Of a stretch of 64,000 nucleotides of DNA, positions 7,889 to 17,558 are shown one piece after another. Under the pieces are notes generated by a model. The model ran no database searches, was not told where the DNA came from, and worked only from the letters and a program-made list of their open reading frames with translations. Numbering within the stretch: position 1 is the stretch's first letter; each line of letters begins with the position of its first letter. The stretch is taken from NCBI GenBank assembly GCA_945871915.1, contig CAMBXO010000005.1, forward strand, positions 1 through 64,000, read 5' to 3'. Origin of the DNA: Singulisphaera sp. GP187. GTDB lineage: Bacteria; Planctomycetota; Phycisphaerae; Phycisphaerales; SM1A02. The position numbers and the translations under genes were made by a program.

Positions 7889-9247
7889 TTACCCAACGCG
7901 CTGGAAGCCCACCAACCGCAGGGAACGCGTGATCCATATGCGCACCCACAAGCGTCGCAATCCGGCATCTCTGGGATGGTCAGCCAAACCACGTCGCACC
8001 CAGGATTGGGCTTCAGACAATGTGCCTTGCTGCAATGCAGAGAGTGCAAGGTTGTACGCCGCTGCACGATCGGTGGAATCCACCTCGTGCAGCGACCGAC
8101 TGGCTTGATCGCCACCCGGTAAATCGTGCGATTCGTACCTGCTTCGTGCAAGGCGACGCAGCACCGCAGCGTCTTGGGCGCATGCAGGAAAGCGAAGAGC
8201 GGCGGTAAGCGTGCGAGCGGCCAATTCTGGTCGGCCGGCACGCAACATAAGGTCGGCAAGTGAGAGAGCGGCCTGCGGTTGATCCAGCCGAGGGTCACTC
8301 TCTGGTGGAACCCGCTCAGCGTGGATTTCCAGAAGTCGGGCGGCTTCGTTGAATTCGCCTCGTTCCAGTTTCGCGTGCGCCAATTCGATGCGAAGCGACG
8401 GATTCTCTGAATCCAAACGCAGGGCGTGTTCGAGTTCGATGCAAGCTTCATCGAGTCGCCGCGCCCCAAGAGCCAGCGAGCCCACACGCCATCGGGCCTC
8501 GGCACTTTCAGGATCCAGTTCAACGGCCCGGCGAAATTTTTCGGCCGCCTCGGGAACGCGGCTCATGCGCACCAGCACATCTCCAAAGGCAAGCCATGCA
8601 TGCACATCGCCTGGGTGGTGGCGCGTTTCTTCCGTGAGCAATTCAATGGCACGATGCGGCTGCCCGCTGTCGGCGGCAATCTGCGCCAATTGCACACGCA
8701 CTCGTGCAAGGGCTGGTTCCAGTCGAAGCGCTTCACGCAAACTCCATGCAGCTCGATCTCGTTTGCCTTCAGCAAGCAAGACCGCCGCCATGGCTTGAAG
8801 CGAAGCGGGAGCGGCTTCGACATGCTGTTGCGCCAAGTAAAAGGCAAGGCTTGCATCGTCTAGTCGACCGAGTCGACGCAACGACTCAATGCGGAGTGCC
8901 CACGCGGCGTCGAGGTCAGGCTTGCAATTGGTTGCCTCTTCTGCCCATTTCAATGAAAGTTGCCAACGATCCAGCGCCGCCGCGGCCACCGCTGCGGCCA
9001 CGCGTGGTTCCGCGTGATCTGGTGACCGATCGCTGGCACTCTCGAAACAATGGAGCGCTTCGTCAGTGCGACCAAGCGCCTGAAGAGTGACCCCCAAATT
9101 CATTCTCCACGCGCCGCGTTCGGGCTCAAGTTCGATGGCCTGTCGCAAGAACGATTCCGCATCCGTGAAGCGACCCTTTTGAAAGTGCTCTCGCGCTTTG
9201 TCGATCAGCTGTTCAACGCGATGCTCTGGATCCTGCCACTCGTTCAT
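7889..9247 (-). CDS. TPR-repeat protein
   Basis: A 452-residue soluble protein built almost entirely of tetratricopeptide repeats. Repeat-like units with the W-L-G-Y-A-P pattern recur about every 34 residues, for example FQKGRFTDAESFLRQAIELE near the start and FGDVLVRMSRVPEAAEKFRR mid-protein. There is no signal peptide or enzymatic domain, so it is probably a protein-interaction scaffold. The start at 9247 (MNEWQDPEH) is preferred over an in-frame upstream codon at 9271. Partners are unknown. Confidence 0.8.
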   Translation of the reverse strand: MNEWQDPEHRVEQLIDKAREHFQKGRFTDAESFLRQAIELEPERGAWRMNLGVTLQALGRTDEALHCFESASDRSPDHAEPRVAAAVAAAALDRWQLSLKWAEEATNCKPDLDAAWALRIESLRRLGRLDDASLAFYLAQQHVEAAPASLQAMAAVLLAEGKRDRAAWSLREALRLEPALARVRVQLAQIAADSGQPHRAIELLTEETRHHPGDVHAWLAFGDVLVRMSRVPEAAEKFRRAVELDPESAEARWRVGSLALGARRLDEACIELEHALRLDSENPSLRIELAHAKLERGEFNEAARLLEIHAERVPPESDPRLDQPQAALSLADLMLRAGRPELAARTLTAALRFPACAQDAAVLRRLARSRYESHDLPGGDQASRSLHEVDSTDRAAAYNLALSALQQGTLSEAQSWVRRGLADHPRDAGLRRLWVRIWITRSLRLVGFQRVG

Positions 9248-9328
9248 GGAACAAGCATAGGGCCAAGGCAATTCAGAAGGGAAATGCTTTGCATGAAATT
9301 CGCACCCGTGCCGAGGCGCCAGATCGAG

Positions 9329-10345
9329 TCAATACACCTCGATCATGCACCGATGCGTTGGACGAACCCGTCGCTTCAGATGCTCTTCGGTCCACTCTCG
9401 CGGCGGAACATCGGCAATCACTTCATCCACGGTGAGGTAGCCTGTGCCGAGACCCTTCTCGCCCAAGATGCGAAAGAGACCCATTTGCATGCCTGCAAGA
9501 CCGCAAATGTAAATCAGCGTGCGAGGATTTCGAAGCATGCTGTCGTAATGGTCGCCCAAGCGGCGCTCCAGAAACTGGTGGGTGTATTCCCCCTTGCCGC
9601 CGTCGTTTCGCAATTCACGGCTGATGACGGGGTGATAATGAAAATTGGAATGGTGAAGTGACAGCTCCTTGAAAAGGTCGTCGTACAACAGGTCGGTGGT
9701 GTAGGGACTGCCCATGACCAACTCAATGCGACTGGTGCATTTCTTCCAATCGGCCCTCCACGGGCTGTCCGCTGGTGGACCCTGAAGCAATTCCATGGCC
9801 ATACCCCGAAACGGTGCGATGCCGGTACCGGTGGCTAAGAAAAGAAAGTCGTGTTGGGACGGATCTTCTGGAAGGACAAAGCGCTTCCCCGCGGGGCCAG
9901 AAAACGAAACGGAGTCGCCCGGTTGTAAATCGCAGAGGTAATTGCTGCAAACCCCAAGAAAAAGGCGGTGATCGCTCAATGGATCGCTCTTTCTTTGGGG
10001 CGAACGCTCGCTGATGAGGCGCTTGGGCGTTGTGGCCAGAACTCGGCCGTGACCATCTTCGCCCCATGTTGGGCTGGCAATGGAATACAAGCGAACTTTT
10101 TCCGGCTTGCCAAATGCATCAAGACCAGGTGGCAGCACACCGAAACTCTGACCAGAGCGGAAATTGCCCGCCATCTCGGTTCCGCTGACATCAATGCAGA
10201 CATGCCGCACAAAACTGGCGGACTTGCCCTTCATGCACAGGCCGTTACTGACCACGGTTCCATGTGCGGGGGCGGTCGGCGGAATGAGATGCATCTTCAC
10301 TTCGGGCAGGGTGGGCTCGCCCACAAGATGCACGGCATTTTTCAT
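9329..10345 (-). CDS. Plant-type ferredoxin-NADP+ reductase
   Basis: FAD-dependent oxidoreductase exchanging electrons between ferredoxin/flavodoxin and NADP(H). The FAD-binding signature RLYSIAS is near residue 85, and the second flavin/phosphate segment GVCSNYLCDLQPGDS near 135. The NADP-binding loop FLATGTGIAPFRG is near 180, YICGLAGMQMG is near the end, and the protein finishes with a C-terminal Tyr (MIEVY), as in chloroplast-type FNRs. The 338 residues include about 40 extra N-terminal residues. The start at 10345 (MKNAVH) leaves about 100 bases to the divergent murA. Confidence 0.82.
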   Translation of the reverse strand: MKNAVHLVGEPTLPEVKMHLIPPTAPAHGTVVSNGLCMKGKSASFVRHVCIDVSGTEMAGNFRSGQSFGVLPPGLDAFGKPEKVRLYSIASPTWGEDGHGRVLATTPKRLISERSPQRKSDPLSDHRLFLGVCSNYLCDLQPGDSVSFSGPAGKRFVLPEDPSQHDFLFLATGTGIAPFRGMAMELLQGPPADSPWRADWKKCTSRIELVMGSPYTTDLLYDDLFKELSLHHSNFHYHPVISRELRNDGGKGEYTHQFLERRLGDHYDSMLRNPRTLIYICGLAGMQMGLFRILGEKGLGTGYLTVDEVIADVPPREWTEEHLKRRVRPTHRCMIEVY

Positions 10346-10364
10346 GGACGATATCGTAGTGGCG

Positions 10365-10385
10365 TGCAGGGATTGTGTCCCTGCA
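10365..10385. promoter_or_regulatory. 21-bp perfect palindrome in the FNR-murA divergent region
   Basis: TGCAGGGA (10365-10372) and TCCCTGCA (10378-10385) are perfect inverted repeats around TTGTG. The element lies about 20 bases upstream of the FNR start and 60 bases upstream of murA, a place where a regulator could affect both promoters. It could also form an RNA hairpin in either transcript. Confidence 0.4.
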
Positions 10386-10445
10386 GATGGCTGCTGACCG
10401 ATGGAGAGAGTTCTTCTCCTACCGACTCTGACAAGGAACGACTCC

Positions 10446-11810
10446 ATGGAATTTTTTCGTATCGAAGGCGGTCGCAGACTCTCCGGACGCGTGCGAATTG
10501 AGGGGGCCAAGAATGCCGCGCTGCCGCTGATGGCCGCAAGTCTTCTGACCGACCAACCCGTCACACTTCGCAATATCAGGCCGCTGGCGGACATTGCCAA
10601 CATGGGTCGGCTGCTTGAGGAACTTGGTGTGGACATCAAGCCGGTTCCTGGCGGGTTGACCATGCAGAGCGTGGATGAGAACCGAGTTCATGCTCGTTAT
10701 GACATTGTGCGAACCATGCGAGCAAGCATTTGTGTGCTTGGACCCATGCTGGCTCGCCGTCGTCAGGCGCGCGTGAGCATGCCAGGTGGGTGCGCGTTTG
10801 GTCATCGCCCCGTCGATTTGCACTTGCGCGGATTGGAGGCACTCGGCGCAAAGATCGAATTGAAAGGCGGAGACATTCTTGCATCGGCAGATCGCCTGAA
10901 GGGTGACACCGTTTTTCTGGGTGGACCGTTTGGCAGCACGGTGCTTGGCACGGCCAATGTGATGAGCGCGGCGGTGCTTGCAAGCGGTCGATCCACCATT
11001 GAGTGTGCGGCATGCGAGCCGGAAATTGTGGAGTTGGCCAACATGCTCAACTCCATGGGGGCTCGCATTTCCGGTGCGGGTTCGCCGCGGTTAGTCATTG
11101 ATGGCGTTGAGGAACTGAGTGGAATCAACCATGTGGTGATGCCCGATCGCATTGTGGCCGGCACCTATGCCGTGGCCGCCGCCATCACCAATGGCGATGT
11201 CATTCTGGACGATTTCCCTTATGACGCGCTGCTGGCAACCGTCAACCATTGCCGAGAGATTGGCGTGCATATTCAGCGTGTTTCGGGTGACGATCCAACG
11301 CGCTGCACGGTGCGGGTGACCAGTGAACGCAATCTCAAGCCGACCACCATCACCACGCAGCCGCACCCGGGATTTCCTACGGACTTGCAGGCCCAGTTGA
11401 TGGCGCTGGTGTGCATGGCCGAGGGCAACAGTGTGATCACCGAGAAGATTTATCCCGAACGGTTTATGCATGTGGCCGAGCTCATGCGGATGGGTGCGCA
11501 GTTGTATCGACAGGGGCCCACCGTGGTGGTTGCCGGCGGTGGCAAACTGATCGGTGCGCCGGTGATGGCCAGTGATTTGCGAGCCAGCGCGAGTCTGGTG
11601 CTGGCAGGTCTTGCGGCCGAAGGCGAGACGATTGTTCATCGCGTGTACCACCTTGATCGCGGCTATCACCAAATGGAAGAAACGCTCAACGCCCTCGGCG
11701 GGCGTGTGGAGCGCATCAAAGAAGAGAAGCCCGCGGCTGCTGAGACGGATGGTTTACGAGGCGAGGGAGTTTCCACCATGTCGGCGCAGTTCGTGCAAGA
11801 CGATCGCTAA
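10446..11810 (+). CDS. murA: UDP-N-acetylglucosamine 1-carboxyvinyltransferase (MurA)
   Basis: First committed step of peptidoglycan synthesis: transfer of enolpyruvate from PEP to UDP-GlcNAc. The catalytic cysteine, which is the fosfomycin target, is present as Cys116 in [11 protein letters not shown]. The N-terminal [20 protein letters not shown] is typical. Its 454 residues exceed the usual about 420. The surplus is a C-terminal tail (from about [12 protein letters not shown] onward) that runs 57 bases into the convergent trmH-like gene. The ATG at 10446 is chosen because aaggaacgactcc precedes it and the product begins at the family N-terminus. Confidence 0.93.
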   Translation: MEFFRIEGGRRLSGRVRIEGAKNAALPLMAASLLTDQPVTLRNIRPLADIANMGRLLEELGVDIKPVPGGLTMQSVDENRVHARYDIVRTMRASICVLGPMLARRRQARVSMPGGCAFGHRPVDLHLRGLEALGAKIELKGGDILASADRLKGDTVFLGGPFGSTVLGTANVMSAAVLASGRSTIECAACEPEIVELANMLNSMGARISGAGSPRLVIDGVEELSGINHVVMPDRIVAGTYAVAAAITNGDVILDDFPYDALLATVNHCREIGVHIQRVSGDDPTRCTVRVTSERNLKPTTITTQPHPGFPTDLQAQLMALVCMAEGNSVITEKIYPERFMHVAELMRMGAQLYRQGPTVVVAGGGKLIGAPVMASDLRASASLVLAGLAAEGETIVHRVYHLDRGYHQMEETLNALGGRVERIKEEKPAAAETDGLRGEGVSTMSAQFVQDDR

Positions 11811-12599
11811 CGCGGTTGACACATTCAGGCTTGGCGGGCCTTCGCCCTCGGCAGCAAGCGGATCAAGGCTTGACTCAATTTCCACGCACGTGTCACAGGC
11901 GTTCAGGATTTCTGCGCCAACGCCGCGACCTTCTGCACCGACAACAATTGCATTGCGAAGGGCGGGCCGCCATGCGTGGAGCGGGGTGGCAGACGCAGAT
12001 TGTTCCACTGCGGTGCAGGTCCATCCGGCTTCTTGCAACTGCTTCACCGCCGTGAGTGAATCGGGAACACATGCGAAGGGGACACCAAACACGCGGCCCA
12101 TGCTGATGCGAATGCACTTCCGACCGAGTGGATCAGCACAGCCCGGCCCCAGCACGACCGCCGAGGCTCCGAGGCACGCCACATTTCGAAAGAGCGATCC
12201 GATGTTGTCCACATGCACCACGCCGTCGGCGACCACGATGCAACCTTGATCCGCATGGTGCACAGCCAGCAATTGAGCGAGTGGTTGCCCGGTCTGATGC
12301 ACTCCCAGAGCCAAGGCTCCATGGTGAAAGCGATATCCGCTGTGCAGTGCAATGTCTTCCATACTTCCCTGCACGATGGGGCATTGCACGGCTTCGGCCA
12401 GCGGTACAAGGGACGCAACATGTTCGGGTGCAAGCAGAACACTGACGGGTTGCCAAGTTCCATGCCGGCAGGCTCGAAGAAACCTGGCAACGCATCGAGG
12501 GCTTTCGACAAGGAAGAGATTGTGCGAGCCACGCAAGTCGGCATCGCGAACATTTCGGTAGGGGGCCAGTGAGGCGTCGTCGCTCCACAGGGCCGTCAT
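11754..12599 (-). CDS. TrmH/SpoU-family RNA 2'-O-ribose methyltransferase
   Basis: SPOUT-class methyltransferase acting on a tRNA or rRNA ribose; the exact target cannot be read from sequence. The SPOUT motifs are visible: motif 1 HVDNIGSLFRNVACLGASAV near residue 130, motif 2 around IVVGAEGRGVGAEIL near 230, and motif 3 [15 protein letters not shown] near 265, consistent with the trefoil knot. The N-terminal part (about 100 aa) resembles a substrate-binding domain. Its 3' end overlaps murA by 57 bases. The start at 12599 follows the upstream mlaD-like stop by a single base, so it is probably the last gene of the mce operon. Confidence 0.85.
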   Translation of the reverse strand: MTALWSDDASLAPYRNVRDADLRGSHNLFLVESPRCVARFLRACRHGTWQPVSVLLAPEHVASLVPLAEAVQCPIVQGSMEDIALHSGYRFHHGALALGVHQTGQPLAQLLAVHHADQGCIVVADGVVHVDNIGSLFRNVACLGASAVVLGPGCADPLGRKCIRISMGRVFGVPFACVPDSLTAVKQLQEAGWTCTAVEQSASATPLHAWRPALRNAIVVGAEGRGVGAEILNACDTCVEIESSLDPLAAEGEGPPSLNVSTALAIVLHELRRHGGNSLAS

Positions 12600-12600
12600 G

Positions 12601-13914
12601 TCACGGCTGCTGTGAAAATGAAATGAGGCGCTCGATGGCACTTCGGAACTGTGCCACCGCATCGGCGGCCTGTTGCTGCAAGGTGGCGCTCATCACGGGA
12701 TCGATCGGTTGCACACTGTGGGCTAAAGAGTCCAAGGCATCGCATGCATGACGCAGTGAACCGGTGGCCGTGGCAAGTTGGCTGGCGGCTTCCAACCGTT
12801 GCAATCGAGTCTCGGTTTCCTCATTGGGTTTCCCAAAGAGTGCTTTCAGCAGTGAGCCCAGCAAATCATCGAAACTTCGAGAAACTTGCCCACCCATCAA
12901 TGAGGCATCGGCCATGCAGAACCGGTACGCCTCCATGGAGGTTCGACCGGCGTCAGAGAGTTGCGTCCATTGGGCCTTGGCACGCGTCCACTCACGAGTG
13001 GCTTGATCGCTGAGTGTTTCAAATCGAGGAGTCAAATCTTGGTCCATGCGATCCTTCAACACCTTCAAGTCGGCCTCCACTGCATCGGCGTCCGCGGAGC
13101 CGGACTTCCACGCGTGCTGAATGTTGGCAGTCAACGATGGCGGATCGGCTGGTTCAGTCGAATCGCTCAGACCAAACTTTGCAGCAAGACTCTGGAGTTG
13201 CGTTCGGATGGGTTCAAAGAGTTTGTGAAATCGCTCGTAGTCTGGATTGATTTGCGCGCGGAGCGCAACCACATTGCCTTGAATCTCGTTCCACTGCGTT
13301 TCAATTTTGGGAATGAGATTCTCGGAGTAATAACTTCGCAACGCTGCCGAACGGCTTGGAAGCGTTTCAAGTTGCGCGGCAACCGTGGTTCCCACAAGGC
13401 CACACAATCCGACATCTGGTGAGGCGGCAACCAAGACCGTGCCTTCTGGCAGTGGCACGCGGACGCGAATGCCGGTCGGATCGCTGCCCATCGTCAGGAT
13501 TCCGGTTTCGAGAATGACCAGCGACACATCGCCACCCAGAATGGAAGCGTTCCGTGCAATCTTGGCACCGAACCAGAGTTTGATGGTTGGATCAAGTTCG
13601 AACGTGACCAGCGTTCCACGGCTTTTTTTGCGGGTCTCAGCCTCCACGGATTCTCCAACCGTGGCGCCTGCGGGGACTTCACCTGATTCGACACGCGTGA
13701 CCCGGCCCCACACCAGTCCCCCAATGGTGACTGGAGTCCCTCGCTCAATGCCAGAGGCATCTTGTCCCACCTGAAATCCCAGTCGATACATGTTGCGCTG
13801 TCCCCACTGGTGGAGCGAGACAAAGCAGAGTGCTGCGGAGACGCCAAGGATCAGAGAGAGCGTGACGAATCCGACTCGAGTTTCGCGGATGGGATTCGGT
13901 TCATGCGCCGACAT
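12601..13914 (-). CDS. MlaD/MCE-domain protein 2
   Basis: One N-terminal membrane helix (VGFVTLSLILGVSAALCFVS, residues 14-33) is followed by an MCE domain with the GIERGTPVTIGGLVWGRVTR pattern, typical of periplasmic lipid-binding MlaD-like subunits. The rest (about 250 aa) is mainly helical and charged, probably coiled-coil. It is 5 bases downstream of a second MCE gene and 1 base upstream of the TrmH gene. No permease or ATPase of an Mla/Mce transporter is adjacent. The function is inferred to be envelope lipid transport. Confidence 0.75.
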   Translation of the reverse strand: MSAHEPNPIRETRVGFVTLSLILGVSAALCFVSLHQWGQRNMYRLGFQVGQDASGIERGTPVTIGGLVWGRVTRVESGEVPAGATVGESVEAETRKKSRGTLVTFELDPTIKLWFGAKIARNASILGGDVSLVILETGILTMGSDPTGIRVRVPLPEGTVLVAASPDVGLCGLVGTTVAAQLETLPSRSAALRSYYSENLIPKIETQWNEIQGNVVALRAQINPDYERFHKLFEPIRTQLQSLAAKFGLSDSTEPADPPSLTANIQHAWKSGSADADAVEADLKVLKDRMDQDLTPRFETLSDQATREWTRAKAQWTQLSDAGRTSMEAYRFCMADASLMGGQVSRSFDDLLGSLLKALFGKPNEETETRLQRLEAASQLATATGSLRHACDALDSLAHSVQPIDPVMSATLQQQAADAVAQFRSAIERLISFSQQP

Positions 13915-13919
13915 GGGTG

Positions 13920-15182
13920 CTACTTCGCTTCGCCACCCTGCGATGCCGGCGCGTTGAGAACGTCATACAGCCGGCGCTGCGCTTGGTCGTAGCGACTCAT
14001 GGCATCCACGACTTCGCTTTGCACTTGCTTGCGAAATGCTTCGTCTTTCTCCAATCGCCCCGGCATGGCTTGCACCGCCTGCTGCAAGCTTTCGCCGGCA
14101 ACTCGCAAATCCTCGGTCGCCATGGCAAAGCTTCGGGCAGCGTCATAGAGATTCTCATGGGCCATTTCGCCGGGCTTGGGTTGATAGAGCAACTTCCATG
14201 GGCTGTGCCGAACTTCGATCGCGGCCAATTTGAGTTGCGATGCAACCTGGCGACTGTCTTCAAGGAAGGTCGCAAGATTTGGCAGGTCATAGATAAGTGC
14301 ATCTTGGACTTCCTGCAGGCTGATGGCCAGCGAATCTGCTGCGGTGGCGCCGCGATCCAGCAATTTCTGCAGAGCAGGCACTCCCTTTGTCTTTAAGTCT
14401 TCGGACATGTTGCGAGCATTGGCCAGCGTGATCACGGCGTCATCCATGAATCGATTGATTCGAGGTTCGTTCTCCTGCAACAGGTGATCCGCGCGGCCTG
14501 TGAATCCTGAGGTACTAGTCAGCGTGTCCCCGATGGGCTTTCGCCAGGTTTCGTAATCACCCTTGAAAGCCGCAATCGTGGTATTGAGATTGGTGAGCAT
14601 GGGAGAAATATTCGCGGTGTATTCCTTTGGAAGCGTGTCGTGAAACCATGCAACCGTTCCAGCAAGATCCGCAATGATTTGCTTGGCCCGCTCCGCATTC
14701 TCCGGGCCCACAAGACTGGCCAGCATGCCGCTGCCCTCGATCGCAGGAATGGCGCCGCCAACGGGCACCTCGGCCGCACCGGGATCGCCGACGCTAATGA
14801 AATTAATGCTCGCTGAATTACCAAGCAGACTTGGAACTCGAATCACTTTGGCGCTCGATTGCGGTTTGTCTGCAGACCAGTACAGCGGGACCACGGAACT
14901 CAATTCAATGTTGACCCGGATGCCTTTGAGCTGATTCAGCCCATGGTCAATCTGCGGCGTGAGCGACACCACTTCGCCAGCAATCACGCCGCCAACGCGA
15001 ACATCACTTCCCTGATTGAGCCCGGACACGCCATCGGCCGTTGTAAAGTCGATCGCATAGGTGTGTTGTGTGCCAAAGAGATTGACTTTGAGCAGAACAA
15101 AGGTGACCGTGAGAAAAAGGGCAACCGTCGTGACGACAAAGATGCCGGCGCGGACGCTGTTGAGAGGTCCAGATTCAGCCAT
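13920..15182 (-). CDS. MlaD/MCE-domain protein 1
   Basis: Same architecture as its downstream neighbour: a transmembrane helix (AGIFVVTTVALFLTVTFVLL, about residues 12-31), an MCE domain with DGVSGLNQGSDVRVGGVIAG near residue 48, then a long helical region with ENAERAKQIIADL and a coiled-coil-prone C-terminal half. The two products are probably paralogous and may form a mixed ring or needle anchored in the inner membrane. Start ATG at 15182, 102 bases downstream of rho. Confidence 0.78.
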   Translation of the reverse strand: MAESGPLNSVRAGIFVVTTVALFLTVTFVLLKVNLFGTQHTYAIDFTTADGVSGLNQGSDVRVGGVIAGEVVSLTPQIDHGLNQLKGIRVNIELSSVVPLYWSADKPQSSAKVIRVPSLLGNSASINFISVGDPGAAEVPVGGAIPAIEGSGMLASLVGPENAERAKQIIADLAGTVAWFHDTLPKEYTANISPMLTNLNTTIAAFKGDYETWRKPIGDTLTSTSGFTGRADHLLQENEPRINRFMDDAVITLANARNMSEDLKTKGVPALQKLLDRGATAADSLAISLQEVQDALIYDLPNLATFLEDSRQVASQLKLAAIEVRHSPWKLLYQPKPGEMAHENLYDAARSFAMATEDLRVAGESLQQAVQAMPGRLEKDEAFRKQVQSEVVDAMSRYDQAQRRLYDVLNAPASQGGEAK

Positions 15183-15284
15183 CGAGGAAGGGTAACGAAG
15201 TCACGCAATGACTGCAGACTGTTATGCAATAACTGCAGCCTGTTTCGCAAAGACCGCACTCATTGCAGGGTGCACGCCAGCGTT

Positions 15285-16424
15285 TCACGCGGTCGCAGTT
15301 GCCTGCGGACCACCGACCATGCTTGCATTGGTGGGATATCGCTTCAAGGCCGAAAGCAATTGTTCAATTTGCACATGGGGTGGCAGGCTCAGCAGCCGGC
15401 GGCGAAGGGCGGTGACCGTTTTGAGTTCGGACTCTGACAGCATCAGATGCTCTTTGCGTGTGCCGCTTGCGGCCAAGTTGATTGCAGGGAAGAGTCTCTT
15501 TTCACTGATCGTGCGATCCAAAATCAGTTCCATGTTGCCAGTGCCTTTGAACTCCTCGAAAATAATTTGATCGGCTCGGCTGCCCGTATCCACAAGGCAC
15601 GAAGCGATGATGGTGAGCGAGCCACCCTCCTCGCAGCGACGTGCGGCACCGAAAAGTTGTTTGGGAACTTCCAGTGCTCGATTGTCCAATCCACCGCTCA
15701 TGGTTCGGCCGCCTGAAGCAAATCGGCGATTGTTATTAAACGCCCGGCCAACACGGGTGAGCGAATCCAAAAGCACCACCACATCTTTGCCCGCTTCCAC
15801 CATGCGCTTGGCTCGCTCGATGGCCAGCATGCCCAGTGAGGTGTGTCGCTCAACATCCTGATCATTGCTGCTTGCAAGCACATGTGCGGGAACATTTCGC
15901 TTGAAGTCCGTCACTTCTTCGGGTCGCTCGTCGATCAACAGTGCGATCAACTCCACCGTGGGATGATTGCGCTTGATTCCAAAGGCAAGGTTTTGCAACA
16001 GAATGGTTTTGCCCGCCTTGGGTGGCGCCACGATCAGGCCGCGGGTTCCAAATCCGATGGGGCAGAAGAGATCGATCAAGCGGCACGCCGGCGGACAGCC
16101 GGGATATTCCAGACTGATTCGAGGGGCGGGATCGAGTGCGGTTAATTCCGCGAACACTTTTCGGCTGGCATAGTCGCCGGGGACAAGTCCCTCCACCTGC
16201 AGAACATTGACGGCCACTGGCTTGATTCCGTTTGGACGATTGGGGGCCTGTCGCTCTTCGATTTCGACGGTGACTTCTTGCCCGGGGCGCAAGTGAAATC
16301 TTTGAACCAATTCAAAAGGCACATAGGGGTCATTCGGGTTTTCAACAAGCCCGTTGCTGAATTGTCGAATGCGTCCATCACCGCCTGCCGGAGGCAGTTC
16401 AAGGATCCCTGTAAGGGTGTTCAT
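15285..16424 (-). CDS. rho: Transcription termination factor Rho
   Basis: Hexameric RNA helicase that terminates transcription. The RNA-binding OSB fold begins at the N-terminus (MNTLTGILELPPAGGDGRIR), with no extended N-terminal domain. The ATPase core has the Walker A APPKAGKTILLQ near residue 140, Walker B DVVVLLDSLTRVGRAFN near 215, and the Q/R-loop region FEEFKGTGNMELILDR near 300. Its 379 residues make it a compact Rho. The start at 16424 is supported by ggaac a few bases upstream; longer in-frame starts exist. The bicyclomycin-site region was not examined residue by residue. Confidence 0.92.
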   Translation of the reverse strand: MNTLTGILELPPAGGDGRIRQFSNGLVENPNDPYVPFELVQRFHLRPGQEVTVEIEERQAPNRPNGIKPVAVNVLQVEGLVPGDYASRKVFAELTALDPAPRISLEYPGCPPACRLIDLFCPIGFGTRGLIVAPPKAGKTILLQNLAFGIKRNHPTVELIALLIDERPEEVTDFKRNVPAHVLASSNDQDVERHTSLGMLAIERAKRMVEAGKDVVVLLDSLTRVGRAFNNNRRFASGGRTMSGGLDNRALEVPKQLFGAARRCEEGGSLTIIASCLVDTGSRADQIIFEEFKGTGNMELILDRTISEKRLFPAINLAASGTRKEHLMLSESELKTVTALRRRLLSLPPHVQIEQLLSALKRYPTNASMVGGPQATATA

Positions 16425-16568
16425 GCTGTCGTTCCAAAGTGCCACGAAATTCTCTGTGAACTGGACGACCCATCCATGGATCGATTGCCGACGGGCCCTC
16501 GTGGACCCCATCTCCAGTTCAATTTGTGGCAGGCGTCAAAGTGGAAACCCTTGACACCCGGTAGTGAA

Positions 16569-17558
16569 TCATGCGGCGGCTTCCAAGTCAAGCAGGTTCT
16601 TGGAAACTTCGGCGGCGGTTGCGGCATTGGCCAAAAGCAGGGCCACATTGGCCTGCAACGACTTTCCGTGGGTCAATGTGCACAATGTGGCAAGCAAGAA
16701 GGGTGTGAGGGCTGCTCCGGAAATCCGCTGGTCACGGGCCTGCTGTGTTGCACTTTCCATCGCCTGTTCAAAGACCTGCCTCTCCAATGCAAAGGCTTTG
16801 GGACATGGTTGAACCGTTAGCACGGCTGACCTGAGACCAAGTTTCCAATGAGCCATCGCCGCCGCCGCGACATCTCTTGGGGTCTCGACCCTTGCCGCAA
16901 CCGGCAGAGTGACATCAGGGACACAGGTGAAACATGGAAAGTGCTGGGTGCCAAGCCCAAGTACGGGAACGCCCAAGGAGTCGAGGCATTCGAGCGTGGC
17001 TGGAAGATCGAGAATGTTTTTCGCGCCGGCACAGACAACAACGACGGGTGCGTTGGCGAGTGCCGCGAGGTCTGCACTGACATCCAGATGTTTGGCCCAT
17101 CCTTGGTGCACGCCTCCAATACCACCAGTTGCAAAACACTTCACGCCACTTGCAAGACATGCTGTCAACGTTGCGGCAACAGTGAGCCCGCCGGTTGCAC
17201 GATTGGCGATGGCCGCACCAAGATCGCGCGAACTCAATTTCAGTGCGTTGCGATCACTGCCAAGGCGATCAAGATCATGGTCCGAAAGTCCCGCACGCAA
17301 TGTGCCATCAAGGAGAGCCATCGTGGCTGGCACGGCACCGACGGCGCGCACACAGCGTTCCATGGCGAGGATGAGTGCAATGTTGGCTGGTGCGTGCGCA
17401 TCCCAATGAACGTCTCCAACATGCGACAGTTCAGGAATCGATTCACGGGGAAGGCCGTGGGTCACCACAGCGGTTTCAAGAGCGACCACCGGGCGATGCT
17501 CGGCGAGCGCGGTGGCGACCTCGTCATGCAATTCAATGCAGGGCTTCGACTTTTTCAT
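16569..17558 (-). CDS. psuG: Pseudouridine-5'-phosphate glycosidase (PsuG)
   Basis: Cleaves pseudouridine 5'-phosphate to uracil and ribose 5-phosphate. Family features: ALETAVVTHGLP (residues 26-37, substrate loop), VGAVPATMALLDG near 75, and the conserved CFATGGIGGVHQG near 136 preceding the active-site region. The 329 residues are normal. Its ATG overlaps the stop of the upstream DEAD-box helicase (TGATG, 17556-17560), indicating translational coupling. The kinase partner psuK is not visible here. Confidence 0.85.
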   Translation of the reverse strand: MKKSKPCIELHDEVATALAEHRPVVALETAVVTHGLPRESIPELSHVGDVHWDAHAPANIALILAMERCVRAVGAVPATMALLDGTLRAGLSDHDLDRLGSDRNALKLSSRDLGAAIANRATGGLTVAATLTACLASGVKCFATGGIGGVHQGWAKHLDVSADLAALANAPVVVVCAGAKNILDLPATLECLDSLGVPVLGLGTQHFPCFTCVPDVTLPVAARVETPRDVAAAAMAHWKLGLRSAVLTVQPCPKAFALERQVFEQAMESATQQARDQRISGAALTPFLLATLCTLTHGKSLQANVALLLANAATAAEVSKNLLDLEAAA

